This document shows positions 17,801-27,020 of a stretch of DNA of 64,000 nucleotides, piece after piece. The translations under genes and the position numbers were made by a program. How positions within the stretch are numbered: position 1 is the stretch's first letter; the number at the start of each line of letters is the position of its first letter. Under the pieces are notes generated by a model. It did not search any database. It worked only from the letters and a program-made list of their open reading frames with translations, and was not told where the DNA came from. The stretch is from Methanoregula sp. (GTDB taxonomy: Archaea; Halobacteriota; Methanomicrobia; Methanomicrobiales; Methanospirillaceae): assembly GCA_026625165.1 (NCBI GenBank), contig CP112999.1:186001-250000 (forward strand). Direction: 5' to 3'.

Positions 17801-19627
17801 TGGTACTGGGAATTCGGCGACGGCACGAACTCAACGGAGCAGAACCCGTCGCACATGTACCTGGTGATTGGGAACTACACTGTCAATCTCACGGCATGGA
17901 ACGATCTGGGGAGTGATACCGAGACAAAGACAGATTACATCACGGTCGGTTACCAGAAACCCATCAATGCAGATTTCAACGCCACCCCCACGACCGGCTC
18001 GTACCCGCTGACCGTCCGGTTCACCGACCTGACCAGTTCATCTCCCAACAAATGGTACTGGGAGTTCGGTGACGGGACGAATTCGACAGTCCGGAACCCG
18101 GTGCACATATACCAGACCGGCGGGAATTTCACGGTCAACCTTACGGCTTCGAACATCTACGGGAACGACACGGTCACGAAGGAGGATTATATCCGTATCT
18201 ATCCCACGCCCGTTCCTGTTGCCGGTTTCACGTCCAATTATTCTTATGATGAAAACAAGGCACCCGTAACGGTTCGGTTTGTCGATCAATCGGTTGTCTC
18301 CGGGAATGAAACCCGGTGGTTCTGGGATTTCGGCGACGGCACGAATTCGACTGAACAGAACCCGGTCCACAGCTTTGATGTATGGCTGGGATATTACTAC
18401 GGCGGGTACCAAATATCGCTGACGGTGACCGACAATTATGGGCGGACATCGACATTCTCGGAATATTTCGTCGAGGTCCGGAAAGACTATGAGCTCGATT
18501 TTATTGGAGAACCCAGATCCGGTAAATCACCATTGAATGTCACATTCTCAGATACCAGTCCCGACGACCTTGATCCGCGATATTATTTATGGGATTTTGG
18601 CGATGGGACTTCGTTCGAATGGATCCTCTGGGATAACCCGGAGGAACCTCCGAAAAACATAACCCATGTTTACAGCGCTCCGGGCAATTATACGGTGACG
18701 CTGACAAAAGGGATCGTGGTTCTGGAAACGGAAGTGACTAAGACCCGGGTGGATTATATTATCGTAACTTCGCCGGTTCCTCCGGTTGCAAACTTCTCCG
18801 CCAATATCACATCCGGGAAAGTCCCTCTTGCGGTTGCATTTTCTGATTTATCCTCAGGTTCACCGACAGGCTGGAGCTGGACATTCGGCGACGGCGCAGG
18901 GTCCTTGGACCGGAACCCGGTCCACGTTTACTCATCGGCGGGCATCTATACTGTCTCGCTGCATGTAACCAACGCTGACGGAAGTGATACCGCTACCAAA
19001 GTGAACTATGTCTCTGTCTCATCTCCGGTTCCTCCGGTTGCGGACTTTTCAGCCAATACCACATCCGGTACCGCACCTCTTGCAGTCGCGTTCACGGACA
19101 CTTCATCCGGGTCACCAACAAGCTGGTCATGGAACTTCGGTGACGGGATAACCACGACCGATCGGAACCCGGTGCATGTATATTCCGCAACCGGGAAATA
19201 TACCGTCTCGCTGAGCGTAACGAATGCAGACGGTAGCGATACTATTACGAAGCCAGATTACATAACCGTCACTTCTCCGACCCCGACTCCGACACCAACC
19301 CCGACACCAGGCACAATTCCGGCGACAATCAGAATCGAACCCGAAACCCTCAACCTGAAAAGCAAAGGTGTTTTTACCGCGTTCATCACCCTGCCTTCGG
19401 GATATAACGTGAATAATATCGATGTCGCTTCGCTTGTGTGCGAAGGTGCTCACGCGAAGAGTGGACACGCGACAGGAGGGGGTGAATATATTGCAAAGTT
19501 CGAGAGACAGGATCTGGTCGGGATTGTTCCGGGTGATGCGGTTACGTTCACGGTGGTTGGAAACGTGATTGTGAACGGAAATCCAATCGAATTTCGTGGG
19601 AGTGATACGATCAGAGTGATTGAATAG
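14802..19627 (+). CDS. giant surface protein, frameshifted: beta-propeller, Vps62/NPP1-like domain, PKD repeats
   Basis: A signal peptide (residues 8-25) starts the frame at 14802. After the T7 run at 15091-15097 the homology continues in the -1 frame, from 15098 to the stop at 19627, about 1,509 codons. One extra T, or a -1 ribosomal slip on T TTT TTG, would join them. Domains in order: seven repeats of about 53 residues (IQWQKLIGGN, QTSDGGYI, GDVG.NHG.TD.WVVKLD), probably a seven-bladed propeller; a Vps62/NPP1-like domain (YAPNLWFEDSENYYP, HYHDWETVFVFVD, ECGSHAS); two carboxypeptidase-regulatory-like domains; six PKD domains with FGDGT motifs; a Thr-Pro linker; and a C-terminal beta domain. 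There is no C-terminal anchor. It is probably displayed on the cell surface or secreted. Confidence 0.8.
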
Positions 19628-19676
19628 GAAACAATGGTAGTAATCGTGATTTTCTGAATGGTATGAGGGATTAATG

Positions 19677-19707
19677 AAAAGGCAGGGAATCACGCCCCGC
19701 CTTTTTT
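19677..19707 (+). terminator. stem-loop with T-run after the surface-protein gene
   Basis: AAAAGGCAGGG and CCCCGCCTTTTTT form an 11-bp stem with one mismatch and a seven-base loop, followed by T residues, 50 bases after the stop codon at 19627. Confidence 0.6.
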
Positions 19708-19746
19708 GTTCGACCATTTTAACAATCTCCTGTCAACCCCGGCCAA

Positions 19747-19769
19747 ATCGAAGAACTTCATTCTTCTCC
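19747..19769 (-). repeat. GAAGA/TCTTC stem-loop repeat, copy 1
   Basis: Arms GAAGAA and TTCTTC flank a five-base loop. On the minus strand it reads GGAGAAGA...TCTTCGAT, the same frame of conserved bases as copies at 19796, 42891, 49561 and 49610. It lies downstream of the minus-strand gene at 19845. Confidence 0.55.
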
Positions 19770-19795
19770 AATCTCATGTCCTCGACATTTGATTA

Positions 19796-19818
19796 ATCGA
19801 AGAACCCGGTTCTTCTCT
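19796..19818 (-). repeat. GAAGA/TCTTC stem-loop repeat, copy 2
   Basis: GAAGAACC-C-GGTTCTTC is a perfect 17-base palindrome (19799-19815) placed 49 bases from copy 1, the same spacing as the two copies inside the MITE at 49481. It may act as a 3' end or processing signal for the gene at 19845. Confidence 0.6.
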
Positions 19819-19844
19819 AGGGGCGCGTCCCTTCAGGACTCCCC

Positions 19845-20348
19845 TTACTTCAGCCCCGGCACCCCGTCCGCCCACTTTTCTACCCGGGAGCGGATCCCCT
19901 CATCATTGTATGAGGAGAGTGTCACCCGATCGCGGGCGATACTCAGGAAGTACAGCCCGGCCTTCGGGTCGTTGCACTTCAGGATGACCGAGAAGAGATC
20001 GGCAGCAGGGACATGATGTACCTTCCCGCCATGCGCTGCAATGTTTGCCATGTTCGAGATCACGGCGGCAATACCGTTCTGGTAGCCGTCGATGGAGTTG
20101 TACATATCCAGCCCGTTTCCGATCCGCTTCCCTTTCGTATTCATGTACACGAATTTTGCCGTGTACATCTCCCGCACCTTCTCGACCGGCGGGTGGTGCT
20201 TTTTCGCACTCCTGTAGGACGTGCACCCGAGCGGGTTCTTCAGGACGAGCGACTGGATGACAGCATTGAACGCCATCACGTCCGGAAACGGTTTTTTTAA
20301 CTGGCGGACAGCACTCTTTGTTCCGGCTCTCTGGTTGAAATGTGCCAT
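19845..20348 (-). CDS. conserved-looking soluble protein of unknown function
   Basis: A 167-residue protein without signal peptide or membrane helix. The N-terminal half is basic (MAHFNQRAGTKSAVRQLKKPFPDVMAF); the middle contains GKRIGNGLDMYNSIDGYQNGIAAVISNMANIAAH; the end contains AADLFSVILKCNDPKAGLYFL. No family is recognised. A decayed paralogue of the same gene lies at 13870-14020, so the family has been duplicated locally and flanks the surface-protein gene. Its 3' side carries two stem-loop repeats. The strong codon bias for GC-rich third positions supports that it is a real gene. Confidence 0.7.
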   Translation of the reverse strand: MAHFNQRAGTKSAVRQLKKPFPDVMAFNAVIQSLVLKNPLGCTSYRSAKKHHPPVEKVREMYTAKFVYMNTKGKRIGNGLDMYNSIDGYQNGIAAVISNMANIAAHGGKVHHVPAADLFSVILKCNDPKAGLYFLSIARDRVTLSSYNDEGIRSRVEKWADGVPGLK

Positions 20349-20828
20349 ATTTTACCTCGTTTGGTATCAGCCACAGTATCGGTCGCGGTTGTTTCTCTCC
20401 CGCGATGCCCCATGACCCAGCCGGCGGTGCAGGGTGTTGGGGGAAGCGTATGAGTCCTGATCAAGGAGAATGAGGGGGACTGATAAATCCTTGGTGGTCG
20501 GTTGCACGGGGATTGGAGGGGGTCTGGCGGTGTACTTTAATGACCGCGACCCGCTGTCCCTAGGCTGTCTATTCTTTCCGGTATTTCCGGATTTACTGTC
20601 ATTGAACTATGGCAATACACGGTCATTGTGGTGCCTTGTTTCACGTGGCATGTGGTTGTTCCAATTCGAAAAAAGTTGCCCGACCCCCTCCAACACCCCA
20701 CGGCTCCGACCCGCTTTTTGCATGGGTGATGGCAGGCTTTTACGACTGTGAATTCGCGGAGTGATGGTGATCCTGATGTCCATATGTGGTAGGGGGGGTC
20801 GGGGCCAATATGAGGGTGATCTCCCCCC
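20349..20828. other. gene-free 480-base region with inverted repeats
   Basis: No credible coding frame is present; the longest plus-strand frame (20470-20751) has no family resemblance. The region holds nested inverted repeats (20513-20693) and several G-rich motifs of the type TTGGAGGGGGTCGGGC in both orientations. The promoter of the minus-strand gene at 20348 must lie in the first part. Confidence 0.55.
20513..20693. repeat. nested inverted repeat, possible cruciform or non-autonomous element
   Basis: TTGGAGGGGGTCTGGC (20513-20528) is complementary with one mismatch to GCCCGACCCCCTCCAA (20678-20693). Inside, AATGACCG (20539-20546) pairs with CGGTCATT (20620-20627), and a TCCGG...CCGGA palindrome lies at the centre. 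No target duplication was evident. Confidence 0.55.
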
Positions 20829-22241
20829 TCAGAACTCCCCGTCCTGCTCAAAACTCCTGCCATACCGGATCGCAAGCTCCGCCTTGTAGAGCTCCCTTCC
20901 AAGGTAGGCCGCATGGTCGAGCAACGTGACATCGCCGTTTTTCATGATGGTGTAAAAAACGTCCTGCCAGCGTTTGCCCCTCAACGCCTTGCCGTTGATG
21001 ACCGCAACGATGGAATCGCCTTCAATCCCGATCCGGAAATTCCCTTTCGGGTCGTACGTAATCTTGTCCGGCATGGGTTTTGCACTCGCAATCGTATCAT
21101 ATTCAAGGGGGGGTTCGCGCCGCCGGCGTTTCTCCTTGAGCGTGAGCAGATCGATGCCAAGGTCTTTGGGATACGGCCGGTCTTTTGCGAGCACCATCAT
21201 CTCGGTTGCCCGCCGCATCTCGCTGACTGATCCTTGTGTCTTGTCGGAGTGTTCGCTTGTGAAAATCACCGATGCACCGGCTTCCATGGCAAGCCCTGCA
21301 AGCAGCGCATTTGCGCCGATTGAATCTGCATCGAGGAGCTCAACGACATTCCCTGCACCAAAGAAGACCGGATATGATGATTTACCGAACTTTCTGAGTG
21401 ACGTTGCCAGCCCGGAGCAGACCGGCTGGAGGAGGGGGTCGGCGATGATGCACCGGATGCCGCCCCTCTTTGCGAGCGCGATATTATGGGCAAGCGTGTG
21501 ATCATCCGGCACCACAACCGCCGCAGCACCGGCTTTTGCGATCTCCTTCCCGATCACCGGGATATTTTTTGACTGGAGAGAGAGCACGATATCGGCCCGG
21601 AAAAGCGCCGCCCTGATAAGTACCGGGTCCTGCGTATCAACAGCAAGCGGGCGGTCGATATCGCTGACCGCGCCAAATACCCGTTTCACATCCTGCGGTG
21701 TCGCATCAAACCCAAACCCGAGGTCCACGATGTCCGCGCCCGCGGAAAAGAACCGCTCCACATCACTGCGGATATCCTCGCACAGGTGTGCATCCATGAT
21801 CTCGGCGAGCACTTTTATCCTTGATGTCCCACCGATCTTCAGCCCCCGGATCAGGTAGGTGAAAGTGGCATTCCTCTCCAGGTCTTCGATTATAGAAAAT
21901 GCCTCTTCTGCTCTCTTTGCCGCAAGGAACTCATCCGCGGGAACTGTGCGCGAGAGCGTGATGGTTTCAAGGAACGGGAGGATGAGGGCAAGGTCTGCCG
22001 CGTGCCGGGGGCCACGGTACACGGGCACACCAGTCTCTCTCTCGACCTGCGCAAACGACGCGGTGCACATGCCGGATACGATCGCCATATCATACCTCCC
22101 CTTTCCGATAAGGCTGTGGAGATGGTGCGGGGTGAGAAACGATGCGATCTCACCGGTTACAACCACATCTGCACCAAATCCCCGTGCGGCGTTGCGGACA
22201 ATCGTCTCCGTCGCGGCACCCGTTGGCAGGAGGATGCGCAT
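20829..22241 (-). CDS. archaeal dihydropteroate synthase-like protein
   Basis: A 470-residue protein with an N-terminal domain of about 140 residues specific to archaea (MRILLPTGAATETIVRNAARGFGADVVVTGEI). A TIM-barrel domain resembling dihydropteroate synthase follows (SAGADIVDLGFGFDATPQDVKRVF, RPLAVDTQDPVLIRAAL). A C-terminal extension is rich in basic residues. Proteins of this type are widespread in methanogens, which make tetrahydromethanopterin instead of folate, so a role in pterin metabolism is plausible but unproven. The gene is divergent from the PHP-TruA operon. The ATG at 22241 gives the standard N-terminus. Confidence 0.85.
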   Translation of the reverse strand: MRILLPTGAATETIVRNAARGFGADVVVTGEIASFLTPHHLHSLIGKGRYDMAIVSGMCTASFAQVERETGVPVYRGPRHAADLALILPFLETITLSRTVPADEFLAAKRAEEAFSIIEDLERNATFTYLIRGLKIGGTSRIKVLAEIMDAHLCEDIRSDVERFFSAGADIVDLGFGFDATPQDVKRVFGAVSDIDRPLAVDTQDPVLIRAALFRADIVLSLQSKNIPVIGKEIAKAGAAAVVVPDDHTLAHNIALAKRGGIRCIIADPLLQPVCSGLATSLRKFGKSSYPVFFGAGNVVELLDADSIGANALLAGLAMEAGASVIFTSEHSDKTQGSVSEMRRATEMMVLAKDRPYPKDLGIDLLTLKEKRRRREPPLEYDTIASAKPMPDKITYDPKGNFRIGIEGDSIVAVINGKALRGKRWQDVFYTIMKNGDVTLLDHAAYLGRELYKAELAIRYGRSFEQDGEF

Positions 22242-22282
22242 AAGTTCCCTTAATATCCGAAAGGTAAAAAAGATATGATCTG

Positions 22283-22960
22283 ATGCTAACCTGCGATCTC
22301 CACGTGCACACGAACTTCTCCAAAGACGGTGAGAGTAGCGTGGAAGAGATACTGCGGCGTGCGGAGGAGGTCGGGCTCGATGCGATCGCGATCACCGACC
22401 ATGACACCATTGACGGGGCTAAGAGAGCGCTTGCCTGTTCGTCGCCGGTTCTTGTGATCCCGGGAATTGAAGTCTCCACTAGGCAGGGGCACCTGATCGT
22501 CCTGGGGGTTACCGAGATGATCCCTGCCGGGCTCGATGTAGGGGAAACGATAGCAATCGCCCGCCGGCTTGGTGCAGTACTCATACTCCCGCACCCCTAC
22601 CACATATGGCGCCACGGTGTAGCCCGGAAACGCAAGGCGGGAATGCTGATTGTGGATGCAGTAGAATCTTTCAACAGCCGGTATATTGTAGGCTCCGCGA
22701 ACCGGAAGGCGGCGCGGATCGCCCGCCGGCTCGGCAAACCCTGCGTCGGCGGAAGCGATGCCCACAACGCCCGGTTTGTCGGATTTGGCAGGACTTTTGT
22801 TGATGCGGAACTGACTGTCCCCGCAATCCTCCAGGCTATCCGCGATGGAAACGTCTCGAGCGGGGGCAGGAAGACACCGCTGCGCACGTACACCCGGCAG
22901 TCGCTCCGGAACACGTGGAGAAAAATTGCACGGTTCACACGGCGCGTGCGTCTGAAATGA
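22283..22960 (+). CDS. PHP-domain metal-dependent phosphoesterase
   Basis: A 225-residue PHP-fold protein with its metal-binding motifs in order: DLHVHTN (His7, His9), ITDHDTIDG, PGIEVSTRQGH, ILPHPYH and GGSDAHN. Such proteins hydrolyse phosphoesters, for example nucleoside or sugar phosphates; the exact substrate is unknown. The C-terminal 40 residues are strongly basic (YTRQSLRNTWRKIARFTRR), which could bind RNA. Its stop overlaps the truA start by four bases (ATGA), so the two are coupled, and tRNA-related function is a possibility. Confidence 0.85.
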   Translation: MLTCDLHVHTNFSKDGESSVEEILRRAEEVGLDAIAITDHDTIDGAKRALACSSPVLVIPGIEVSTRQGHLIVLGVTEMIPAGLDVGETIAIARRLGAVLILPHPYHIWRHGVARKRKAGMLIVDAVESFNSRYIVGSANRKAARIARRLGKPCVGGSDAHNARFVGFGRTFVDAELTVPAILQAIRDGNVSSGGRKTPLRTYTRQSLRNTWRKIARFTRRVRLK

Positions 22961-23775
22961 GGCTTGCGTTTCGCGTATCCTATATAGGGACCCGGTTCTT
23001 CGGGTCGCAGGTGCAGGCAGATCGCCGCACGGTTGAAGGTGAATTTATTGCCGCCTGCAGGCGTCTTGACCTGTTTATGGATTTCCGCCAGGCCGGTTTT
23101 TTATCCGCCGGGCGTACGGACCGGGGTGTGCATGCCAGAGGACAGGTGATCTCGTTTTCAACAAATTATCCCGAACGGGCGATCACGGCACTCAATGCCC
23201 AGCTCCCGCCGGACTGCTGGTGTACAGGATATGCGGAAGTGCCGGATGAATTCCACCCGAGATACGACGCCCGCTCGCGCACCTACCGTTACTACTTTGC
23301 CGCCACTATGGCTGACAAGGGTGAAGTAGCCCGTGCCGCGCAGCTTTTTACCGGAACCCATAACTTTGCCAATTTCGCCCGCGTGCGTGGCAAAAATCCA
23401 TTCCGGACGGTACATGCGGCATCTATAGGAGAAGAACGCGGTTTTGTCTGGCTCGAAGTGACCGCTGACAGTTTCCTCTGGCACCAGGTGCGTTGCATGG
23501 CGGCTGCTCTCTGGCAGGTCGGAGCAGGAGAAATTGATGGGGGTTCGATTACGGCCCTTCTCGAACAGGAGTCTGCAAAGGCTGTCCCGCCGGCGCCTGC
23601 GGAAGGGCTCATTCTCTGGGAAACAGACTGCGGGATTACATTCATTCCGATGACGGTTGATGGCCGGAGTGCAGCTTATCTGGAATATCTTCGCCGGCAC
23701 CACGCGCTGATGGAGCAGGTGTGCAGAACCCTTGCTGCACGGGAAGAGGCGGGACATGGCGATGAATGCGATTGA
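22957..23775 (+). CDS. truA: tRNA pseudouridine synthase A
   Basis: A 272-residue enzyme that converts uridines 38-40 in the tRNA anticodon stem to pseudouridine. The catalytic Asp55 lies in SAGRTDRGVHARGQ. Other family marks are FRVSYIGTRFFGSQVQ at the N-terminus, RYDARSRTYRYYF, and FLWHQVRCMAAALWQVG. ATG at 22957 overlaps the PHP stop and matches the family N-terminus. The 3' end overlaps the next gene by 20 bases. Confidence 0.96.
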   Translation: MRLAFRVSYIGTRFFGSQVQADRRTVEGEFIAACRRLDLFMDFRQAGFLSAGRTDRGVHARGQVISFSTNYPERAITALNAQLPPDCWCTGYAEVPDEFHPRYDARSRTYRYYFAATMADKGEVARAAQLFTGTHNFANFARVRGKNPFRTVHAASIGEERGFVWLEVTADSFLWHQVRCMAAALWQVGAGEIDGGSITALLEQESAKAVPPAPAEGLILWETDCGITFIPMTVDGRSAAYLEYLRRHHALMEQVCRTLAAREEAGHGDECD

Positions 23776-24718
23776 GACATATGACCTGACCCGGTATTAC
23801 GGGACGCTGTGTGCGGTAAACGGGCTAACCCTCTCGGTCGACCGGGAGGTATTCGCCCTGCTCGGCCCCAACGGGTCAGGCAAGACAACGACTGTGCTCA
23901 TGCTCACCACTCTCCTGCACCCGACCAACGGGTCTGCATCGGTCTGCGGGCACGATATCGTGCGGAACGGGGAGCAGGTGCGCCGTTGCTTAAGCTATGT
24001 CCCGCAGGACATGGCCATAGACATCAAACTCACCGGGCGAGAGAACGCACTCCTCTTTGCCCGGTTGTACGGGGTCGCGGACGCAAGCGACCGGGTGGAC
24101 GAAGTGCTCGGGGTAATGGGGCTTACCGACCGGGCAGACGACCTTGTTAAGACCTACTCCGGCGGCATGCGCCGCCGGCTCGAACTTGCACAGGCGCTTG
24201 TCCACGAACCGGCTGTTCTCTTCCTGGATGAGCCCACGCTTGGGCTCGATGTCTCCGCCCGCGCCACGATCTGGGAACATATCAGGGCACTTAAAAAAGA
24301 TGGCATGACAGTCTTTGTCACTACGCACTACATGGACGAGGCCGACCGGTACTGCGACCGGGTCGGGATCATCAGCCTGGGGTCAATCGTTGCGCTCGGT
24401 GCGCCGTCTGCGCTGAAAGCCCGGCTCGGCAAGGATGTGATCACCGCACAGGTCGACGGGGACTTCAAAGACCCGCGTGTCGGGGGAGTCGAGCTCCTTG
24501 CACTGGCAAACAACGAGGCAACCTTCTTAGCGGAAAACGGGCGCGAGGCGCTCCCGCTCCTTGCAGACGCATTCACAAAATCAGGGGTGAAAGTGCGCTC
24601 GCTTTCCCTCCGTGAACCGACGCTGGACGATGCCTTCCTCCATGCGGTGGGGACACCTAAGGAACCGGCAGGGTTCGACCAGACAAAGTTCCGGACGATG
24701 CTGAGGAGGAGAAAATGA
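23756..24718 (+). CDS. ABC transporter ATP-binding protein, DrrA-like
   Basis: A 320-residue ATPase with Walker A GPNGSGKTT, signature YSGGMRRRLE, Walker B VLFLDEPT and the H-loop TTHYMDEAD. A C-terminal extension of about 90 residues (SLREPTLDDAFLHAVGT) is typical of DrrA/NodI-type exporters. It powers the ABC-2 permease encoded next, whose start overlaps its stop by four bases. The first ATG (23756) lies within the end of truA; ATG at 23762 is an alternative. The substrate is unknown. Confidence 0.92.
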   Translation: MAMNAIETYDLTRYYGTLCAVNGLTLSVDREVFALLGPNGSGKTTTVLMLTTLLHPTNGSASVCGHDIVRNGEQVRRCLSYVPQDMAIDIKLTGRENALLFARLYGVADASDRVDEVLGVMGLTDRADDLVKTYSGGMRRRLELAQALVHEPAVLFLDEPTLGLDVSARATIWEHIRALKKDGMTVFVTTHYMDEADRYCDRVGIISLGSIVALGAPSALKARLGKDVITAQVDGDFKDPRVGGVELLALANNEATFLAENGREALPLLADAFTKSGVKVRSLSLREPTLDDAFLHAVGTPKEPAGFDQTKFRTMLRRRK

Positions 24719-25440
24719 GGGGGGTTTTGCATTATATCCAGCGGGATTTCCTGCGCTGGGTACGGGGCAGTGTGGCGGTCTTCTCTGCCCTCGTGATGCC
24801 GGCTGCATGGCTGATCTTTGTCGGACTTGCGTTGCCCATCAGGTTCACGGACAACTACCTCGACTTCATCACGCCCGGTATCCTCGTGATGACGATGCTC
24901 TCCGCAGGTCTCTCCGGCGGGACGCTGCTGATGTTTGACAAGATCCTCGGCTTTCTCAACAAGTTCCTCGCCCTCCCCTCACCACGGGAAGACATCCTGT
25001 ATGGCAAGATCCTGTTTGTGAGCCTCCGTGGGCTTATCCAGTCGACAATCATCCTTGTGATCGCCGTGCTCATCGGCGCGACCATCTACAACCCGGTCCA
25101 GTACGGGCTGACATACCTGATCCTGTTCCTGTTCGGGATGCTGATCGCTGCGTTTGCCACCACACTTGCCCTTTACCTCGAAGACCACGACTCCTTTGCC
25201 GCTGTGAATACGATGATAGCCATGCCGCTTTTTTTCACGTCAAGTGCTCTCATGCCGTACAATGTCATGCCCGGATGGCTGCGCACCCTTGCGTCACTCA
25301 ACCCGTTGAGCTACGCGATCGATGCAATCCGCGCCGTCAACACGGGTGTCCTGCCGTTCGTACAGATCGCAGCGCTCATTGCCCTGTGTTTCATCGTTAC
25401 CGTGGTCAGCGTCCATGTGTTCCGCAGGGTGACGGTATAG
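24715..25440 (+). CDS. ABC-2 type transporter permease, DrrB-like
   Basis: A 241-residue membrane protein with six predicted helices and the ABC-2 pattern of the DrrB family: LDFITPGILVMTMLSAGLSGGT, FLALPSPREDILYGKI, and the late motif PLFFTSSALMPYNVMPGWL followed by LNPLSYAIDAIR. It forms an exporter with the ATPase encoded just before it. This is one of three ABC-2 exporter pairs in the window. It ends the PHP-TruA-ABC operon. Confidence 0.9.
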   Translation: MRGVLHYIQRDFLRWVRGSVAVFSALVMPAAWLIFVGLALPIRFTDNYLDFITPGILVMTMLSAGLSGGTLLMFDKILGFLNKFLALPSPREDILYGKILFVSLRGLIQSTIILVIAVLIGATIYNPVQYGLTYLILFLFGMLIAAFATTLALYLEDHDSFAAVNTMIAMPLFFTSSALMPYNVMPGWLRTLASLNPLSYAIDAIRAVNTGVLPFVQIAALIALCFIVTVVSVHVFRRVTV

Positions 25441-25489
25441 TCAACTCAAGAGGTATTTAAACCTCAAAACAAATCCCTATCAAACGATC

Positions 25490-26962
25490 ATGAAGAACCA
25501 CCATAAAGTCGACCTGAGAGCCATCGCATGGCACGCGATGGAGAAGTACGGCTTTGACCCCCTGTTCCCGCAACCCGTGATGGAGGAAGTAAGTGCCCTC
25601 CATGAAAAGACGTTTTCAGAGAACCAGCATGACGCAAGCGACCTGCGCCACCTCCTCTGGTCGTCAATCGACAACCATGACTCCATGGACCTTGACCAGA
25701 TCGAATACTGCGAACGAAAAGAGAACGGGAAGATACATGTCAGGGTCGCAATCGCCGATGTCGATGTCTACATAAAAAAACACTCGGAGACCGACCAGCA
25801 CGCCGCTCATAACGGGACCTCCGTCTATACCGGCATCCAGACATTCCCGATGCTGCCAGACCGGCTCTCCCGGGACATCACCTCCCTGCTCCCGGATCAG
25901 GACCGGATTGCAGTCGTTATCGAATACATGGTTCTTCCTGACGGGAGCTTTGAGCCCGGGGACGTATACCGGGCCCTTGTGTGCAATAAGGCAAAACTTG
26001 TCTATGAAGAGGTCGGGGCATGGCTTGAAGGGACGGGCCCCGTCCCGAAAAAGGTACAGGAAATCCCCGGACTGGAAGAACAACTTCACCTGCAGAACGA
26101 GGCCTCACAGATCTTACGGAAAAACCGGAGAGAACAGGGAGCGCTTGAATTAGACACCATAGAAGCTGAGCCGGTTGTGGACGGAGACGCGGTCAGGGAC
26201 CTCATCGTGAAGCGGCAGAACCTGGCGCGATGTGTTATCGAGGAATTTATGGTCGCAGCGAACGGGACCATGGTCGCCACACTGGGAAACGCCGGAGTAC
26301 CCATGATACAACGGGTCGTGCGTACACCTAAGAACTGGGAAGGCATTGTTCTTGCCGCTGCGACGCATGGTGGGATCCTGCCCGATGAACCGGATGCAAA
26401 AGCGCTCGCAAAGTTCCTCATCCGGCAAAAAGAAGCCGACCCGGAACGCTTCCCGGACCTGTCCCTGACCGTAGTCAAACTTCTGGGGCCGGGTGAATAC
26501 ATGATGCTTGAACCCGGTGCACCACCGGCCGGCCATTTCGCCCTCGCTGTCATTGACTATACCCATGCCACCGCCCCGAACCGGCGCTACGTGGACATCA
26601 TCAACCAGCGGCTGGTAAAATCGATCCTTGATAAACGACCAAGCCCTTACCCAAAAGATGAACTCTCTGACCAGTCCTCATACCTGACCGGCCGGGAGAA
26701 AGCAGCCAAGAAAGTCCAGCGTTTTATGCGGAAGGCTGCAGCCGCAGTGCTGCTCCGGCACAGGCTGGGGGAATCATTCGATGCGCTGGTGACCGGTGCC
26801 GCAGATAAAGGGACCTATGTCCGGCTCATCACGCCACCTGCAGAGGGGCGAGTCATACGGGGTGAAAAAGGCCTCAGGGTAGGCCAGAAGGTCCGCGTCC
26901 GTCTGCTCAAGGCAGACCCGTTCAACGGCTTTATTGACTTTGAACGTAGTGGTGGCAGGTAA
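25490..26962 (+). CDS. ribonuclease II/R-family exoribonuclease
   Basis: A 490-residue protein built around an RNB domain. The catalytic Asp cluster is in NHDSMDLDQIEY, followed by RVAIADVDVYIKK. Downstream are LPDRLSRDITSLLP, HFALAVIDYTHATAPNRRYVDIINQ and a short C-terminal S1-like segment (KGLRVGQKVRVRLLKADP). It would degrade RNA from 3' to 5'. N-terminal cold-shock domains of bacterial RNase II are missing, as in other shorter archaeal members. It is monocistronic, with a good AT-rich promoter region before 25490. Confidence 0.9.
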   Translation: MKNHHKVDLRAIAWHAMEKYGFDPLFPQPVMEEVSALHEKTFSENQHDASDLRHLLWSSIDNHDSMDLDQIEYCERKENGKIHVRVAIADVDVYIKKHSETDQHAAHNGTSVYTGIQTFPMLPDRLSRDITSLLPDQDRIAVVIEYMVLPDGSFEPGDVYRALVCNKAKLVYEEVGAWLEGTGPVPKKVQEIPGLEEQLHLQNEASQILRKNRREQGALELDTIEAEPVVDGDAVRDLIVKRQNLARCVIEEFMVAANGTMVATLGNAGVPMIQRVVRTPKNWEGIVLAAATHGGILPDEPDAKALAKFLIRQKEADPERFPDLSLTVVKLLGPGEYMMLEPGAPPAGHFALAVIDYTHATAPNRRYVDIINQRLVKSILDKRPSPYPKDELSDQSSYLTGREKAAKKVQRFMRKAAAAVLLRHRLGESFDALVTGAADKGTYVRLITPPAEGRVIRGEKGLRVGQKVRVRLLKADPFNGFIDFERSGGR

Positions 26963-27020
26963 GACAGGGACCGGGCAAACAATACATCCCGCCTGCTTTG
27001 CCCCCTCTTTTTGGAGACAG

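Noticed and set aside
20470..20751. 93-codon plus-strand frame as a small gene
   Set aside because: No ribosome binding site, no conserved pattern, and it runs through inverted repeats.
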